A program made the translations under genes and the position numbers. This document shows, one piece after another, positions 34,372 through 42,280 of a DNA stretch of 64,000 bases. The notes beneath the pieces are model-generated. The model worked only from the letters and a program-made list of their open reading frames with translations, did no database searches and was not told the origin of the DNA. Where the stretch lies: contig NZ_CP159534.1 of assembly GCF_040529335.1 (NCBI RefSeq), positions 930,001 through 994,000 of the forward strand, written 5' to 3'. The DNA is from Streptomyces sp. HUAS MG91. GTDB taxonomy: Bacteria; Actinomycetota; Actinomycetes; Streptomycetales; Streptomycetaceae. The number at the start of each line of letters is the position of its first letter. The stretch's first letter is position 1.

Positions 34372-36393
34372 ATGAACACGGTGCCCCACCAGCCTCCCTC
34401 TCCCCCGCAGGCCGCACAGAACGCGCAGTCCCCGCAGAGTCCTCCGGCCCCGCGTTCGCGGGGGCACATGATCGTGTGCGGCGGCGACGCGCTGGCCGAG
34501 CGGCTCGCCGCCGAACTGCGCGCGCTGTACGGGGAGCAGGTCACCGTGGTGGTCCCCGGCGCGCCGGGCGACGGCGCCGGGCGGGTCGCGCCGGCGGCCC
34601 GAGCCCGTGCCTCCGCCCTGCTCGCGCGGATGCAGTCGGTGCTCGGCCGCGCGCCCGAGCCGGACGAACCGGCGGGGCCGCCGCACGTCCAGCAGGCGGC
34701 CGTGCTCGACGAGCAGGCCTTCGCGGACGCGGGCGTGACCGAGGCGCGGGCACTGGCGCTCGTGCACGACGACGACGAGATCAACATCCGGGCCGCACTG
34801 GTCGCCCGCCGCCTCAACCCGCAGTTGCGGCTGGTGATCCGGCTCTACAACCGCAGCCTGGGCCGCCATCTCGCCGATCTGCTCGACCAGGCCGCGGCGC
34901 TGTCCGCGCCCGGCCCCGCCCCGACGGCCGTGGACAACTCGACCACGGTGCTGTCCGACGCCGACACGGCCGCACCGGCGCTGGCGGCCACCGCCGTCGC
35001 CGGGACCAGCAAGATCGTCCAGGCGGACGGGCTGCTGCTGCGCGCCGTCGAGCGCAATCCGCCGGGGCCGGGCCAGGTGTCCGATCCGGGGCTCGCCACG
35101 CTCGCCCTGCTGTCGGCGACCACCAACGACCCGGCGGGATCGGAGGGTTCGGACGCCGACGACGGCCGGGACGGGCCGCTGCTGCTGCCCGACGACGCCA
35201 CCGTCGCCGCGGCGACCGGGCGCGGCACCGTCGTCCTGGAGACGATCGCGCCCGCCGAGCGCACCGCGCCGGGCTGGTCGTCGGCCACCCGTGGCATGCC
35301 GTTCGGCTCGTTCTTCTCCCGGCGGCTGCGCTGGTCGCTGTTCGGTCTGACGGCCAGCGTGCTCGGCCTGGCGATCGCCACCTGGGCCACCGGCGACATG
35401 CATCCGCTGCACGCCGGTTATCTCACCCTGCTCGACCTGTTCGCCATCGACGACCCGGCGATCGGCGAGCCGACGGCCCGCAAGGTGCTGCAACTCCTCA
35501 CCGGGCTGGCCGGGTTGCTGCTGCTTCCGGTGCTGCTGGCCGCCGTGCTCGAGGCGCTCGGCACGTTCCGTACCTCCGCCGCGCTGCGCCGTCCGCCGCG
35601 CGGCCTGTCCGGGCACATCGTGCTGCTCGGTCTCGGCAAGATCGGCACCCGGGTGCTGTCCCGGCTCGGTGAACTCGACATCCCCGTGGTGTGCGTGGAG
35701 GCCGATCCGGAGGCGCGCGGTGTTCCGCTGGCCCGCAGCATGCGGGTGCCCACGGTCATCGGCGACGCCGCGTCGGACGGTGTCCTGGAGGCCGCGAAGA
35801 TCCATCGCGCGCACGCACTGCTCGCCCTGACCAGTGTCGACACGACCAATCTGGAGGCGGCGCTCTCCGCCCGCGCGCTCAAGCCCGATCTGCGGGTGGT
35901 GCTGCGCCTGTACGACGACGCGTTCGCCGCCGCCGTCTACCGCACGCTGCGCGCGGCGCATCCGCGCGCCCTGACCCGCAGCCGCAGCGTGTCCACGCTG
36001 GCCGCGCCGGCCTTCGCCAGCGCCATGATGGGACGTCAGGTCCTGGGTGCCATCCCGGTCGAGCGCGGTGTGCTGCTGTTCGCCGCCCTGGAGGTGGCGG
36101 GGCATCCGCAGCTGGAGGGGCGCACCATCACCGAATCGTTCCGGCCGGGGTACTGGCGGGTGGTCGCGCTGGACGCCACGGAGCCGGCGGAGCGCCGCCC
36201 CGATCTGTCCGCGGGCCGGGAGGACGACGAGAGCGCGACCCGCCCCACCGGCCTGGTGTGGAACCTGCACCCCGGGCACGTACTGCACCCGCAGGACCGT
36301 GTCGTGCTCGCCGCGACCCGGCAGGGGCTGGCCGAACTCCTCGGCCGCGGCCACCCGGCCCACCGGACGGCGGGCCGGGCCGACCCCGCCTGA
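34372..36393 (+). CDS. Double-RCK membrane protein (TrkA-N, potassium-channel-like)
   Basis: A 673-residue protein with an N-terminal Rossmann-like RCK domain (from about 32, 'HMIVCGGDALAERLAAEL'), a low-complexity insert, two transmembrane helices (about 319-340 and 373-395) and a second complete RCK domain starting 'HIVLLGLGKIGTRVLSRL' (GxGxxG, about 415). The layout recalls ligand-gated K+ channels, but the segment between the helices ('HAGYLTLLDLFAIDDP') lacks the TVGYG selectivity filter. It may be a modified channel or a regulatory membrane protein. The first RCK also has a changed glycine loop, so it probably does not bind NAD normally. Monocistronic. Confidence 0.82.
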   Translation: MNTVPHQPPSPPQAAQNAQSPQSPPAPRSRGHMIVCGGDALAERLAAELRALYGEQVTVVVPGAPGDGAGRVAPAARARASALLARMQSVLGRAPEPDEPAGPPHVQQAAVLDEQAFADAGVTEARALALVHDDDEINIRAALVARRLNPQLRLVIRLYNRSLGRHLADLLDQAAALSAPGPAPTAVDNSTTVLSDADTAAPALAATAVAGTSKIVQADGLLLRAVERNPPGPGQVSDPGLATLALLSATTNDPAGSEGSDADDGRDGPLLLPDDATVAAATGRGTVVLETIAPAERTAPGWSSATRGMPFGSFFSRRLRWSLFGLTASVLGLAIATWATGDMHPLHAGYLTLLDLFAIDDPAIGEPTARKVLQLLTGLAGLLLLPVLLAAVLEALGTFRTSAALRRPPRGLSGHIVLLGLGKIGTRVLSRLGELDIPVVCVEADPEARGVPLARSMRVPTVIGDAASDGVLEAAKIHRAHALLALTSVDTTNLEAALSARALKPDLRVVLRLYDDAFAAAVYRTLRAAHPRALTRSRSVSTLAAPAFASAMMGRQVLGAIPVERGVLLFAALEVAGHPQLEGRTITESFRPGYWRVVALDATEPAERRPDLSAGREDDESATRPTGLVWNLHPGHVLHPQDRVVLAATRQGLAELLGRGHPAHRTAGRADPA

Positions 36394-36403
36394 GGCACGG
36401 CGC

Positions 36404-37129
36404 TCAGCCGACGCGCGGCGGCCAGTTGCGGATCTGCTTGGGGCGCGGCGGCGCGTAGGTGCGCACCTTCGACGTGGTGAGGCCGAGCCGGACCAGGGAC
36501 TCGGCGACGGTGACGGCCGCGGCCACCCCGTCGACGACGGGGACGCCCGTGCGGGCGACGACCTGTTCGGTGAGTCCCGCCATGCCTCCGCAGCCGAGGC
36601 AGACGACCTCGGCGCGGTCCACCTCGACGGCGGCGGCGGCCTGTTCGACGATCGCGGCGACGGCGGCGTCCGGGTCCGCCTCCAGGGCGAGCACGGGCAG
36701 CCCGCTGGCGCGCACCGAGGCGAGCCGGTCGGTGAGGCCGGCCAGCTTGAGCCGGTCCTCGATGAGCGGTACGGCCCGGTCGAGGGTGGTGACGACGGAG
36801 TACTTGTGGCCGAGGAACTGGGCGGTGCTCGCGGCGGCCTCGGTGATGTCGACGACGGGCACGTCGAGGAGTTCCTGGAGTCCCTCGCGGCCGTGCTCGC
36901 CGTATCCGGCCTGGATGACGGCGTCGTACGGCTCGCGGTAGGCGCGCACCTTCTCCATGACGGCGACGGCGGCGAGGTAGCTCTCGTAGTTGCCCTCGCA
37001 GGACTCGGCGCCGAAGTCCGGTGTGAGCGGGACTATTTCGGTGCCCGGGGCGGCGACGGCCTCCGCCTGCCGGGCGATGCTCTCCGTCATCGAGGCGGTG
37101 GTGTTGACGTTGACTACGAGGATGCGCAT
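36404..37129 (-). CDS. Asp/Glu/hydantoin racemase-family protein lacking one catalytic Cys
   Basis: A 241-residue member of the Asp/Glu racemase superfamily, closest to hydantoin and allantoin racemases ('RILVVNVNTTASMTESI', 'SVVTTLDRAVPLIEDRL', 'CLGCGGMAGLT'). These enzymes use two cysteines as acid and base. The second is present (C180), but at the position of the first, within 'AVIQAGYGEHG', residue 75 is Gly. It may have lost racemase activity or changed chemistry. It is downstream of an NCS1 permease by 34 bases, so the two probably form an operon handling hydantoin, allantoin or a related purine breakdown product. Confidence 0.87.
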   Translation of the reverse strand: MRILVVNVNTTASMTESIARQAEAVAAPGTEIVPLTPDFGAESCEGNYESYLAAVAVMEKVRAYREPYDAVIQAGYGEHGREGLQELLDVPVVDITEAAASTAQFLGHKYSVVTTLDRAVPLIEDRLKLAGLTDRLASVRASGLPVLALEADPDAAVAAIVEQAAAAVEVDRAEVVCLGCGGMAGLTEQVVARTGVPVVDGVAAAVTVAESLVRLGLTTSKVRTYAPPRPKQIRNWPPRVG

Positions 37130-37163
37130 GGGTGTTCTCCAGAAGGTCGCCGGGGAGCGGCGG

Positions 37164-38666
37164 TCACTCGGCGTCGACGGCGATCGGTTCGCCGTCGACG
37201 TGGTCGTAGGTCTGCGTGCGGTCGCTCAGGAGCCAGTACAGCCCGGCGGCGAGCAGCGCGCCGATGAACCATGAGAAGCCCGAGATGCCGGAGAAGAAGG
37301 GGACGAGGGCGACGATCACCGCGCACCCGGCGGCCGGGACGAAGGCGCCGATGGCCTTCGGGTTGACACCGCGCCGGTAGTGGTAGGTGCCGGCCGGGTC
37401 CTCGGTGTACAGGTGCGGGACGTGGATCTGGGCCTTGCGCAGCAGCCAGTAGTCGGCCATGACGACGCCGAAGACGGGCCCGAGGAGGGCGCCGAGTCCG
37501 CCGAGGAAGTAGGTGACGGCGACCGGGCTGTCGTACAGGTTCCACGGCAGGATGACGAGTCCGACGACGGCGCTCACGAGGCCCGCGCTGCGGAAGTTGA
37601 GCCGCCGCGGGAACAGGTTGACCAGCATGTAGACGGGGGCGACGAAGTTCGCGAGGAGGTTCACCGCGACCGTCAGCATCAGCAGGGCGAGGCAGGCGAG
37701 GACGAGCAGCGACGTGCTGGGGATGGTCCGCACGATGTCGGTGGGGCTGGTGATGACCTCGCCGTCGAGGCGGAACTGGGCGCCGCTGAGCACGGCGGCG
37801 ATGGCCGCGAAGAACAGCATGTTGACGGGGATGCCGATGAGGTTGCCGCGCACGATGGCCCGCTGGGAGGTCGCGGAGCGGGTGAAGTCGCAGAAGTTGA
37901 GGACGAACGTGCCGTAGACGACGACCCACAGCGCGGCGGCCTCGAAGATGTGCAGCCACTGGGCGCCGCCGGTGAAGTGGGTGTCGCCGCTGAGCGCGAT
38001 CGACCCGTCGGCCTTGACGAACATCCAGACCGCGAGCGCCAGCATCGTGACGAGGACGGTGGGCGCGGCGATCGCCATGTAGCGGCGGATGACCTGCATG
38101 CCGAAGCTGACGATGAGGACCTGCACCAGCCACAGGGCCAGGAAGGAGATCCAGCCGAGCGTGGACAGGCCGAGGAAGGAGTTGGTGTCGTACGAGGCGA
38201 CGCCCGGCCAGAGCGCCTTCAGCAGGGTGCGCAGCACCTGGGAGGCGAGGTAGGTCTGGATGCCGAACCAGGCGATGGCGACGGATCCCCTGACCACGGC
38301 GGGCAGTTGGGAGCCGCGCACTCCGAAGGCGATCCGGCTCATCACCGGGAACGGGACACCGGTGCGGTGTCCCATCCGTCCGGAGAGGGTGAGCAGGGCG
38401 AACAGCAGCACCGAGGCGATGGCGAACGCGATGAGGATGTCCCACACGCTCATGCCGAGCGCGAAGAGCCCGATGGCGAAGGCGTAGTTGCCGAGGCTGT
38501 GCACGTCGTTGCCCCAGAGGGTGAAGACGTTGTACGCGCCCCAGCTGCGGCCCTGGATCTTCGTCGGGGCCAGATCGCGGTGGTAGAGGCGGGAACTGAT
38601 GTCCACGCCGGCCGCCGTCACGGGCTCCGGCGCCGGGGATGGGGTCCTTTGCTGAGCAGTGGCCAC
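37164..38666 (-). CDS. NCS1-family nucleobase/hydantoin/allantoin permease
   Basis: A 500-residue, 12-helix symporter of the nucleobase:cation symporter-1 family (Mhp1, PucI). Signatures are 'SSRLYHRDLAPTKIQGRSW', 'FTLWGNDVHSLGNYAFAIG' on the first helix and 'FVLNFCDFTRSATSQRAI'. It imports purines, pyrimidines, hydantoins or allantoin with Na+ or H+. The GTG at 38666 follows GGGAGGGG. The racemase gene is next in the operon, and the isochorismatase-fold gene lies 158 bases upstream on the same strand, making a nitrogen-scavenging set. Confidence 0.92.
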   Translation of the reverse strand: MATAQQRTPSPAPEPVTAAGVDISSRLYHRDLAPTKIQGRSWGAYNVFTLWGNDVHSLGNYAFAIGLFALGMSVWDILIAFAIASVLLFALLTLSGRMGHRTGVPFPVMSRIAFGVRGSQLPAVVRGSVAIAWFGIQTYLASQVLRTLLKALWPGVASYDTNSFLGLSTLGWISFLALWLVQVLIVSFGMQVIRRYMAIAAPTVLVTMLALAVWMFVKADGSIALSGDTHFTGGAQWLHIFEAAALWVVVYGTFVLNFCDFTRSATSQRAIVRGNLIGIPVNMLFFAAIAAVLSGAQFRLDGEVITSPTDIVRTIPSTSLLVLACLALLMLTVAVNLLANFVAPVYMLVNLFPRRLNFRSAGLVSAVVGLVILPWNLYDSPVAVTYFLGGLGALLGPVFGVVMADYWLLRKAQIHVPHLYTEDPAGTYHYRRGVNPKAIGAFVPAAGCAVIVALVPFFSGISGFSWFIGALLAAGLYWLLSDRTQTYDHVDGEPIAVDAE

Positions 38667-38824
38667 TGAGGACCCCTCCCGTTCCGCTATACGAAATGAA
38701 TCTTCCGTTGCTGCGGAGTGGACGTTACGGGTGGGGTTTTCAGCAGGTCAACAGGTTCCGGCCAGTGATCACTTGGTGAAAAACGCCATACTGCACGGGA
38801 CTTGCGTGTGTGATCGTCCAAGGA

Positions 38825-39403
38825 CTAATGCGCGGGGAGGAGCTTCAGGATGTCGTCCGTCGTGCCGGTCTCGCCGAGGCGCGGGAAGATCCGTTCGACG
38901 CTGTTGCGGTGCGCCTCCGGGTCCAGGTCGGTCATGGCGTCCGTGGCGAGGGTGACGTGGTAGCCGTGCTCGTGGGCGCCGCGGGCGGTGGAGTCCACGC
39001 CGATGCTGGTAGCGACGCCGGTCACGACGACCTGGGTGATGCCGCGGCGGCGCAGGTGCAGGTCGAGGTCGGTGCCGTAGAAGGCCGACCAGTTCCGCTT
39101 GGTGACGACGATGTCCTCGGGGTGCCCGGCGAGCACGTCGACGATCTGGTCCCAGCCGGCCGGCGGGGCCTCGGCGCGCGGCGCCCGCTCGGTACGGCCC
39201 GGGACCACGTCGGCGCCGTCCGCGGCGAAGGAGACGCGGACCAGGACGACGGGCAGGCCGGCCGCGCGGAAGGCGTCGGCGAGGCGCACATTGCGCTCGA
39301 CGACCTCGCTCGTGGGGAACGGGGCGCCCGGGAGGCCGACGACGCCGTTCTGAAGGTCGACCACGACGAGGGCGGTACGCGGGTCGAGAGTCGTGACGGA
39401 CAT
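38825..39403 (-). CDS. Isochorismatase-fold hydrolase with Gly at the nucleophile position
   Basis: A 192-residue protein of the isochorismatase/cysteine-hydrolase superfamily. Asp16 ('VVVDLQNG') and Lys102 ('VVTKRNWSAFYG') are present. At the position of the catalytic Cys, in 'TGVATSIGVDSTARGA', residue 135 is Gly. Amidohydrolases of this family need Cys, whereas true isochorismatases such as PhzD and EntB have Gly there and cleave a vinyl ether. So it is not a normal amidase, although its 'TGVATSI-VDSTARGA' context is amidase-like. ATG at 39403 is followed by MSVTTLDPRTALVVVDLQ, the usual N-terminus. It lies upstream of the NCS1 permease. Confidence 0.87.
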   Translation of the reverse strand: MSVTTLDPRTALVVVDLQNGVVGLPGAPFPTSEVVERNVRLADAFRAAGLPVVLVRVSFAADGADVVPGRTERAPRAEAPPAGWDQIVDVLAGHPEDIVVTKRNWSAFYGTDLDLHLRRRGITQVVVTGVATSIGVDSTARGAHEHGYHVTLATDAMTDLDPEAHRNSVERIFPRLGETGTTDDILKLLPAH

Positions 39404-39477
39404 GGTGAACTCACTTTCGTGACAAGGGATGTGAACAGGAAATCCGGTCGGGGTGTGCGGCGCGCCGGAGCGCGTCC

Positions 39478-40866
39478 TCAGGTGTCGCGGCCGACCCGGA
39501 CGAGCGAGCGGTCGGCGACGGAAGCCACCAGGCACAGGGCGGCCACGGCGACCAGCATCCAGGCCATGCCGTGCAGCCCGGCACTGGTGGCACCGTCGCG
39601 GAAGAACGCGGCGTTCGCTGCGGAGGCGAGCAGCGCGCCGAGGTAGGTGAAGGTACGCAGCAGCCCGGACGACGAGCCCATCCGGGCCGGATCGGCCTGC
39701 GCGTACAGGGCGTTCTGGTTGGCGAGCCCGATGAGTCCCTGCGGGATGCCGAAGAGCGCGCCGATCACGACCAGCAGCCACAGGGGGCTGTCGTCACCGA
39801 GCGGCAGGAGGGCGACGCACCCGGCGAGCTGGGCGACCGCGCCGACCGCGAGCTTGGCGCGGACCTCGGGGCGGCGGCCGGTGATCGCGGTCACGAGGAT
39901 GCCCACGGCGGACATCGGGAGCAGGAGCAGCCCGGCCTGGGAGGCGCTGAGGCCGCGCCCTTCCTGGAGCCACTGCCCGTAGCCGTACAGGAACGCGTAG
40001 GACGTGGTGTAGGCGAGGAGCTGACGGCCGTAGGTGGCCAGGAGCGGGGTGTTGCCGCGCAGCACGCGCAGGTCGATGAAGGGTTCGGCCTCGCCGTGCT
40101 CCCGGCGGACGAACCAGGCGCCCGCGCCGAGGCCGAGCACCGGCAGGTACCAGTGCGCGAATCCGGGCTCCATCAGGAACAGCATGAACGCGGTGAGGGA
40201 GGCTGCGAACAGCAGCATGCCCGGCACGTCCGTGCCGCTGGGTGCGCTCTGCGGCGCTCCCTTGGGCAGGCGGCGGGCACCGAGGAACAGGCAGATCACG
40301 GACAGCGGCACGTTGATCGCGAAGATCAGGTGCCAGCTGCCGAGGCCGATCAGCACGCCGCCGAGCGTCGGCCCGATCACGGCGATGACCTGGCCGGAGG
40401 CGGTGAGCGCGGCGAGGATGCCGCTGGGGCTCCGCATGCCGGTGCGTTCGGACTCGGTGCGCAGCAGGGTCATGGACGCCGGGTACGCGGCCGAGGTGCC
40501 GAAGCCGAGCAGGACCCGGGACAGGACGAGCACCCACAGGCTCGGCGCGAGCACGCCGAGCAGTCCGGCGACCCCGACGAGGGCGGTGCCCGCCAGATAG
40601 AGCCGACGGGGACCGTAGGAGTCGACGAGGCGGCCGATGACCGGCTGGCCGACGGCCGTGGCGAGGTACAGGCCCGAGACGAGCCAGGCGGTCTGGGACG
40701 GCGGCACGCCGAAGGCGTGGCCGATGGGGACCAGCGCCACCGCGAGCATCGAGGAGTTGATCGGGTTCAGGACCGAGCCGAGGATCATCGGGGCGATGAG
40801 CCGGCGGTCGAAACCCGTGGCGTCGTCCTCGCGGGTGCGGCGCAGCCGCTCGGCTATGCCGGTCAC
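39478..40866 (-). CDS. MFS transporter (DHA2-like exporter)
   Basis: A 462-residue major facilitator with 12 to 14 helices, motif A as 'GRLVDSYGPRRLYLAG', 'SRVLLGFGTSAAYPAS' and motif C as 'AVIGPTLGGVLIGL'. It probably exports a toxic compound or drug. It is co-transcribed with a MarR-family regulator: its GTG at 40866 overlaps the regulator stop by four bases (GTGA). An unusually long inverted repeat lies upstream of the operon (41339-41380). Confidence 0.9.
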   Translation of the reverse strand: MTGIAERLRRTREDDATGFDRRLIAPMILGSVLNPINSSMLAVALVPIGHAFGVPPSQTAWLVSGLYLATAVGQPVIGRLVDSYGPRRLYLAGTALVGVAGLLGVLAPSLWVLVLSRVLLGFGTSAAYPASMTLLRTESERTGMRSPSGILAALTASGQVIAVIGPTLGGVLIGLGSWHLIFAINVPLSVICLFLGARRLPKGAPQSAPSGTDVPGMLLFAASLTAFMLFLMEPGFAHWYLPVLGLGAGAWFVRREHGEAEPFIDLRVLRGNTPLLATYGRQLLAYTTSYAFLYGYGQWLQEGRGLSASQAGLLLLPMSAVGILVTAITGRRPEVRAKLAVGAVAQLAGCVALLPLGDDSPLWLLVVIGALFGIPQGLIGLANQNALYAQADPARMGSSSGLLRTFTYLGALLASAANAAFFRDGATSAGLHGMAWMLVAVAALCLVASVADRSLVRVGRDT

Positions 40867-41321
40867 GCCTGCGCCACCTCGTCGAGCAGGGCCATGGCGG
40901 TGATCACGGCGCGCACCTGCTCCTCGGTGCCGTGCTCGTCCAGGGCGCGGGCGAGCCACGCGCGGCGGGCCTCGCGGTCGTCCTGGCGGCGCTCCAGTCC
41001 GGGCTCGGTGAGCACGACGAGCTGGCGGCGCCGGTCGTCGGGGTCGGGGTGCCGCGCGACGAGGCCGGCCTCCTCCAGGGCGATCACGGTCTTGGCCATG
41101 GACTGCGGGCGCACGCCCTCCATCGCCGCGAGGTCGCTGGCGGAGGCCGGTCCCGCCTTGTCGAGGCGGGCGAGGACGGAGGCCTGCGCCGGGGAGAGGT
41201 CGCTCTCCCCGTCCACGCCCCCGAGCAGGGACTGCAACTTGCGGCGGAGCCGTCCGACCACCACCCACACCTCGGCGGCCGCCTGCACGGCGGCCTCGGA
41301 GGGCTCTTCCTTCTCGGTCAT
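40863..41321 (-). CDS. MarR-family regulator
   Basis: A 152-residue winged-helix regulator with 'LSPAQASVLARLDKAGPAS' leading into the DNA-binding 'DLAAMEGVRPQSMAKTVIAL' and wing 'GLVARHPDPDDRRRQLVVLT', a textbook MarR (the DxRxR wing motif is intact). It is the first gene of an operon with the MFS exporter and is probably autoregulated through the 17-bp inverted repeat at 41339-41380. No sensing Cys is present. Confidence 0.92.
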   Translation of the reverse strand: MTEKEEPSEAAVQAAAEVWVVVGRLRRKLQSLLGGVDGESDLSPAQASVLARLDKAGPASASDLAAMEGVRPQSMAKTVIALEEAGLVARHPDPDDRRRQLVVLTEPGLERRQDDREARRAWLARALDEHGTEEQVRAVITAMALLDEVAQA

Positions 41322-41338
41322 GCCCCCACCGTAAATCG

Positions 41339-41380
41339 ACAGCCCAGACTGTGCAACCTGGGCTGCACAGTCTGGGCTGT
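41339..41380. promoter_or_regulatory. 17-bp perfect inverted repeat upstream of the MarR/MFS operon
   Basis: ACAGCCCAGACTGTGCA (41339-41355) and its exact complement (41364-41380) are separated by ACCTGGGC. The spacer itself carries another half site, so AGCCCAG, CTGGGCT and CTGGGCT occur in one block. It begins 18 bases before the MarR start codon and must overlap the promoter or leader. Confidence 0.75.
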
Positions 41381-41403
41381 CCTTTATGTGGAGAGGGCGT
41401 CGG

Positions 41404-42216
41404 CTAGGCGAGCGGCTCCTGGAGTTCGGTCACCCATGCGTCGCGGTCGGCGGGGCACTCCAGGTTGATCTCCCTCGGGTATCCGGCGGAGCGGTGGCCG
41501 TGGGCGTCGATCCAGCGGGCGAGGTGCTGGACGGCGGGTAGCACGTTGTCCATGGCGCCGCGGTGCACGAGCGTCGCCGCGCGCTCCACGGGCGGCAGGT
41601 CGAGGATGCGCAGGCCGTCGTCCTCGCGGGGCGCGGCGGCCACCTCGACGCCCGCGTGCACGAGGATGCCGCCGCCGGGTGCGTCCTCGTAGCGGGCCAC
41701 GCCGGGGCCGGTCGGCCGGATGCCGGCCGCGTCGAGCCGGCGGAACAGCTCGTCGTACAGGGGCTGGATGACCGCGCTGATGCTGGGCGTCTCGAAGTCG
41801 GGTGCGACGGCGGTGAGTTCGGCGACCCGCACGCGCGGCAGGTTCTTGATGACGATGTCCTCGGTGGGCATGTGCCCCTCGCTCTCGATGGACCGGAGCC
41901 GCGCCTCCACCTGGGTCAGCCGGGCCGCGGCCGCCGCCATCTCCGCCTCCAGGTCCGCGCGGCGGAGCCGCAGCATGGCGCGCAGTTCCCCGGCGTCGAC
42001 CTTCTCGTCGAGGATCTCCCCGACCTGCTGAAGGGTGAGGCCGAGGTCCTTGAGCGCGATGATGCGGTTGAGCCGGGCGAGCTGCGCGGCGGCGTAGTGG
42101 CGGTAGCCGGTGGCGGGGTCGACATGGGCCGGGTGCAGCAGTCCCAGTGCGTCGTAGTGGCGCAGCATGCGGACGGATACGCGGCCGTGGCGGGCGAAGT
42201 CTCCGATGGTGAACAT
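41404..42216 (-). CDS. MerR-family regulator with GyrI-like ligand domain
   Basis: A 270-residue regulator. The N-terminal MerR DNA-binding domain reads 'MFTIGDFARHGRVSVRMLRH' and 'YDALGLLHPAHVDPATGYRH', followed by a coiled-coil linker (about 80-115) and a C-terminal GyrI/BltR-like effector domain ('IVIKNLPRVRVAELTAVAP'). Such proteins act as multidrug-sensing activators. The ATG at 42216 is set by GGGAG five bases upstream. No transporter lies immediately next to it on the same strand, so the target may be distant or the neighbouring exporter at 39478. Confidence 0.9.
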   Translation of the reverse strand: MFTIGDFARHGRVSVRMLRHYDALGLLHPAHVDPATGYRHYAAAQLARLNRIIALKDLGLTLQQVGEILDEKVDAGELRAMLRLRRADLEAEMAAAAARLTQVEARLRSIESEGHMPTEDIVIKNLPRVRVAELTAVAPDFETPSISAVIQPLYDELFRRLDAAGIRPTGPGVARYEDAPGGGILVHAGVEVAAAPREDDGLRILDLPPVERAATLVHRGAMDNVLPAVQHLARWIDAHGHRSAGYPREINLECPADRDAWVTELQEPLA

Positions 42217-42280
42217 GATGACTCCCACTTCACGGGCTCACACGGTGTCAGGGTCAAGGCGCGGGCCGCCCCGGCGGAAC

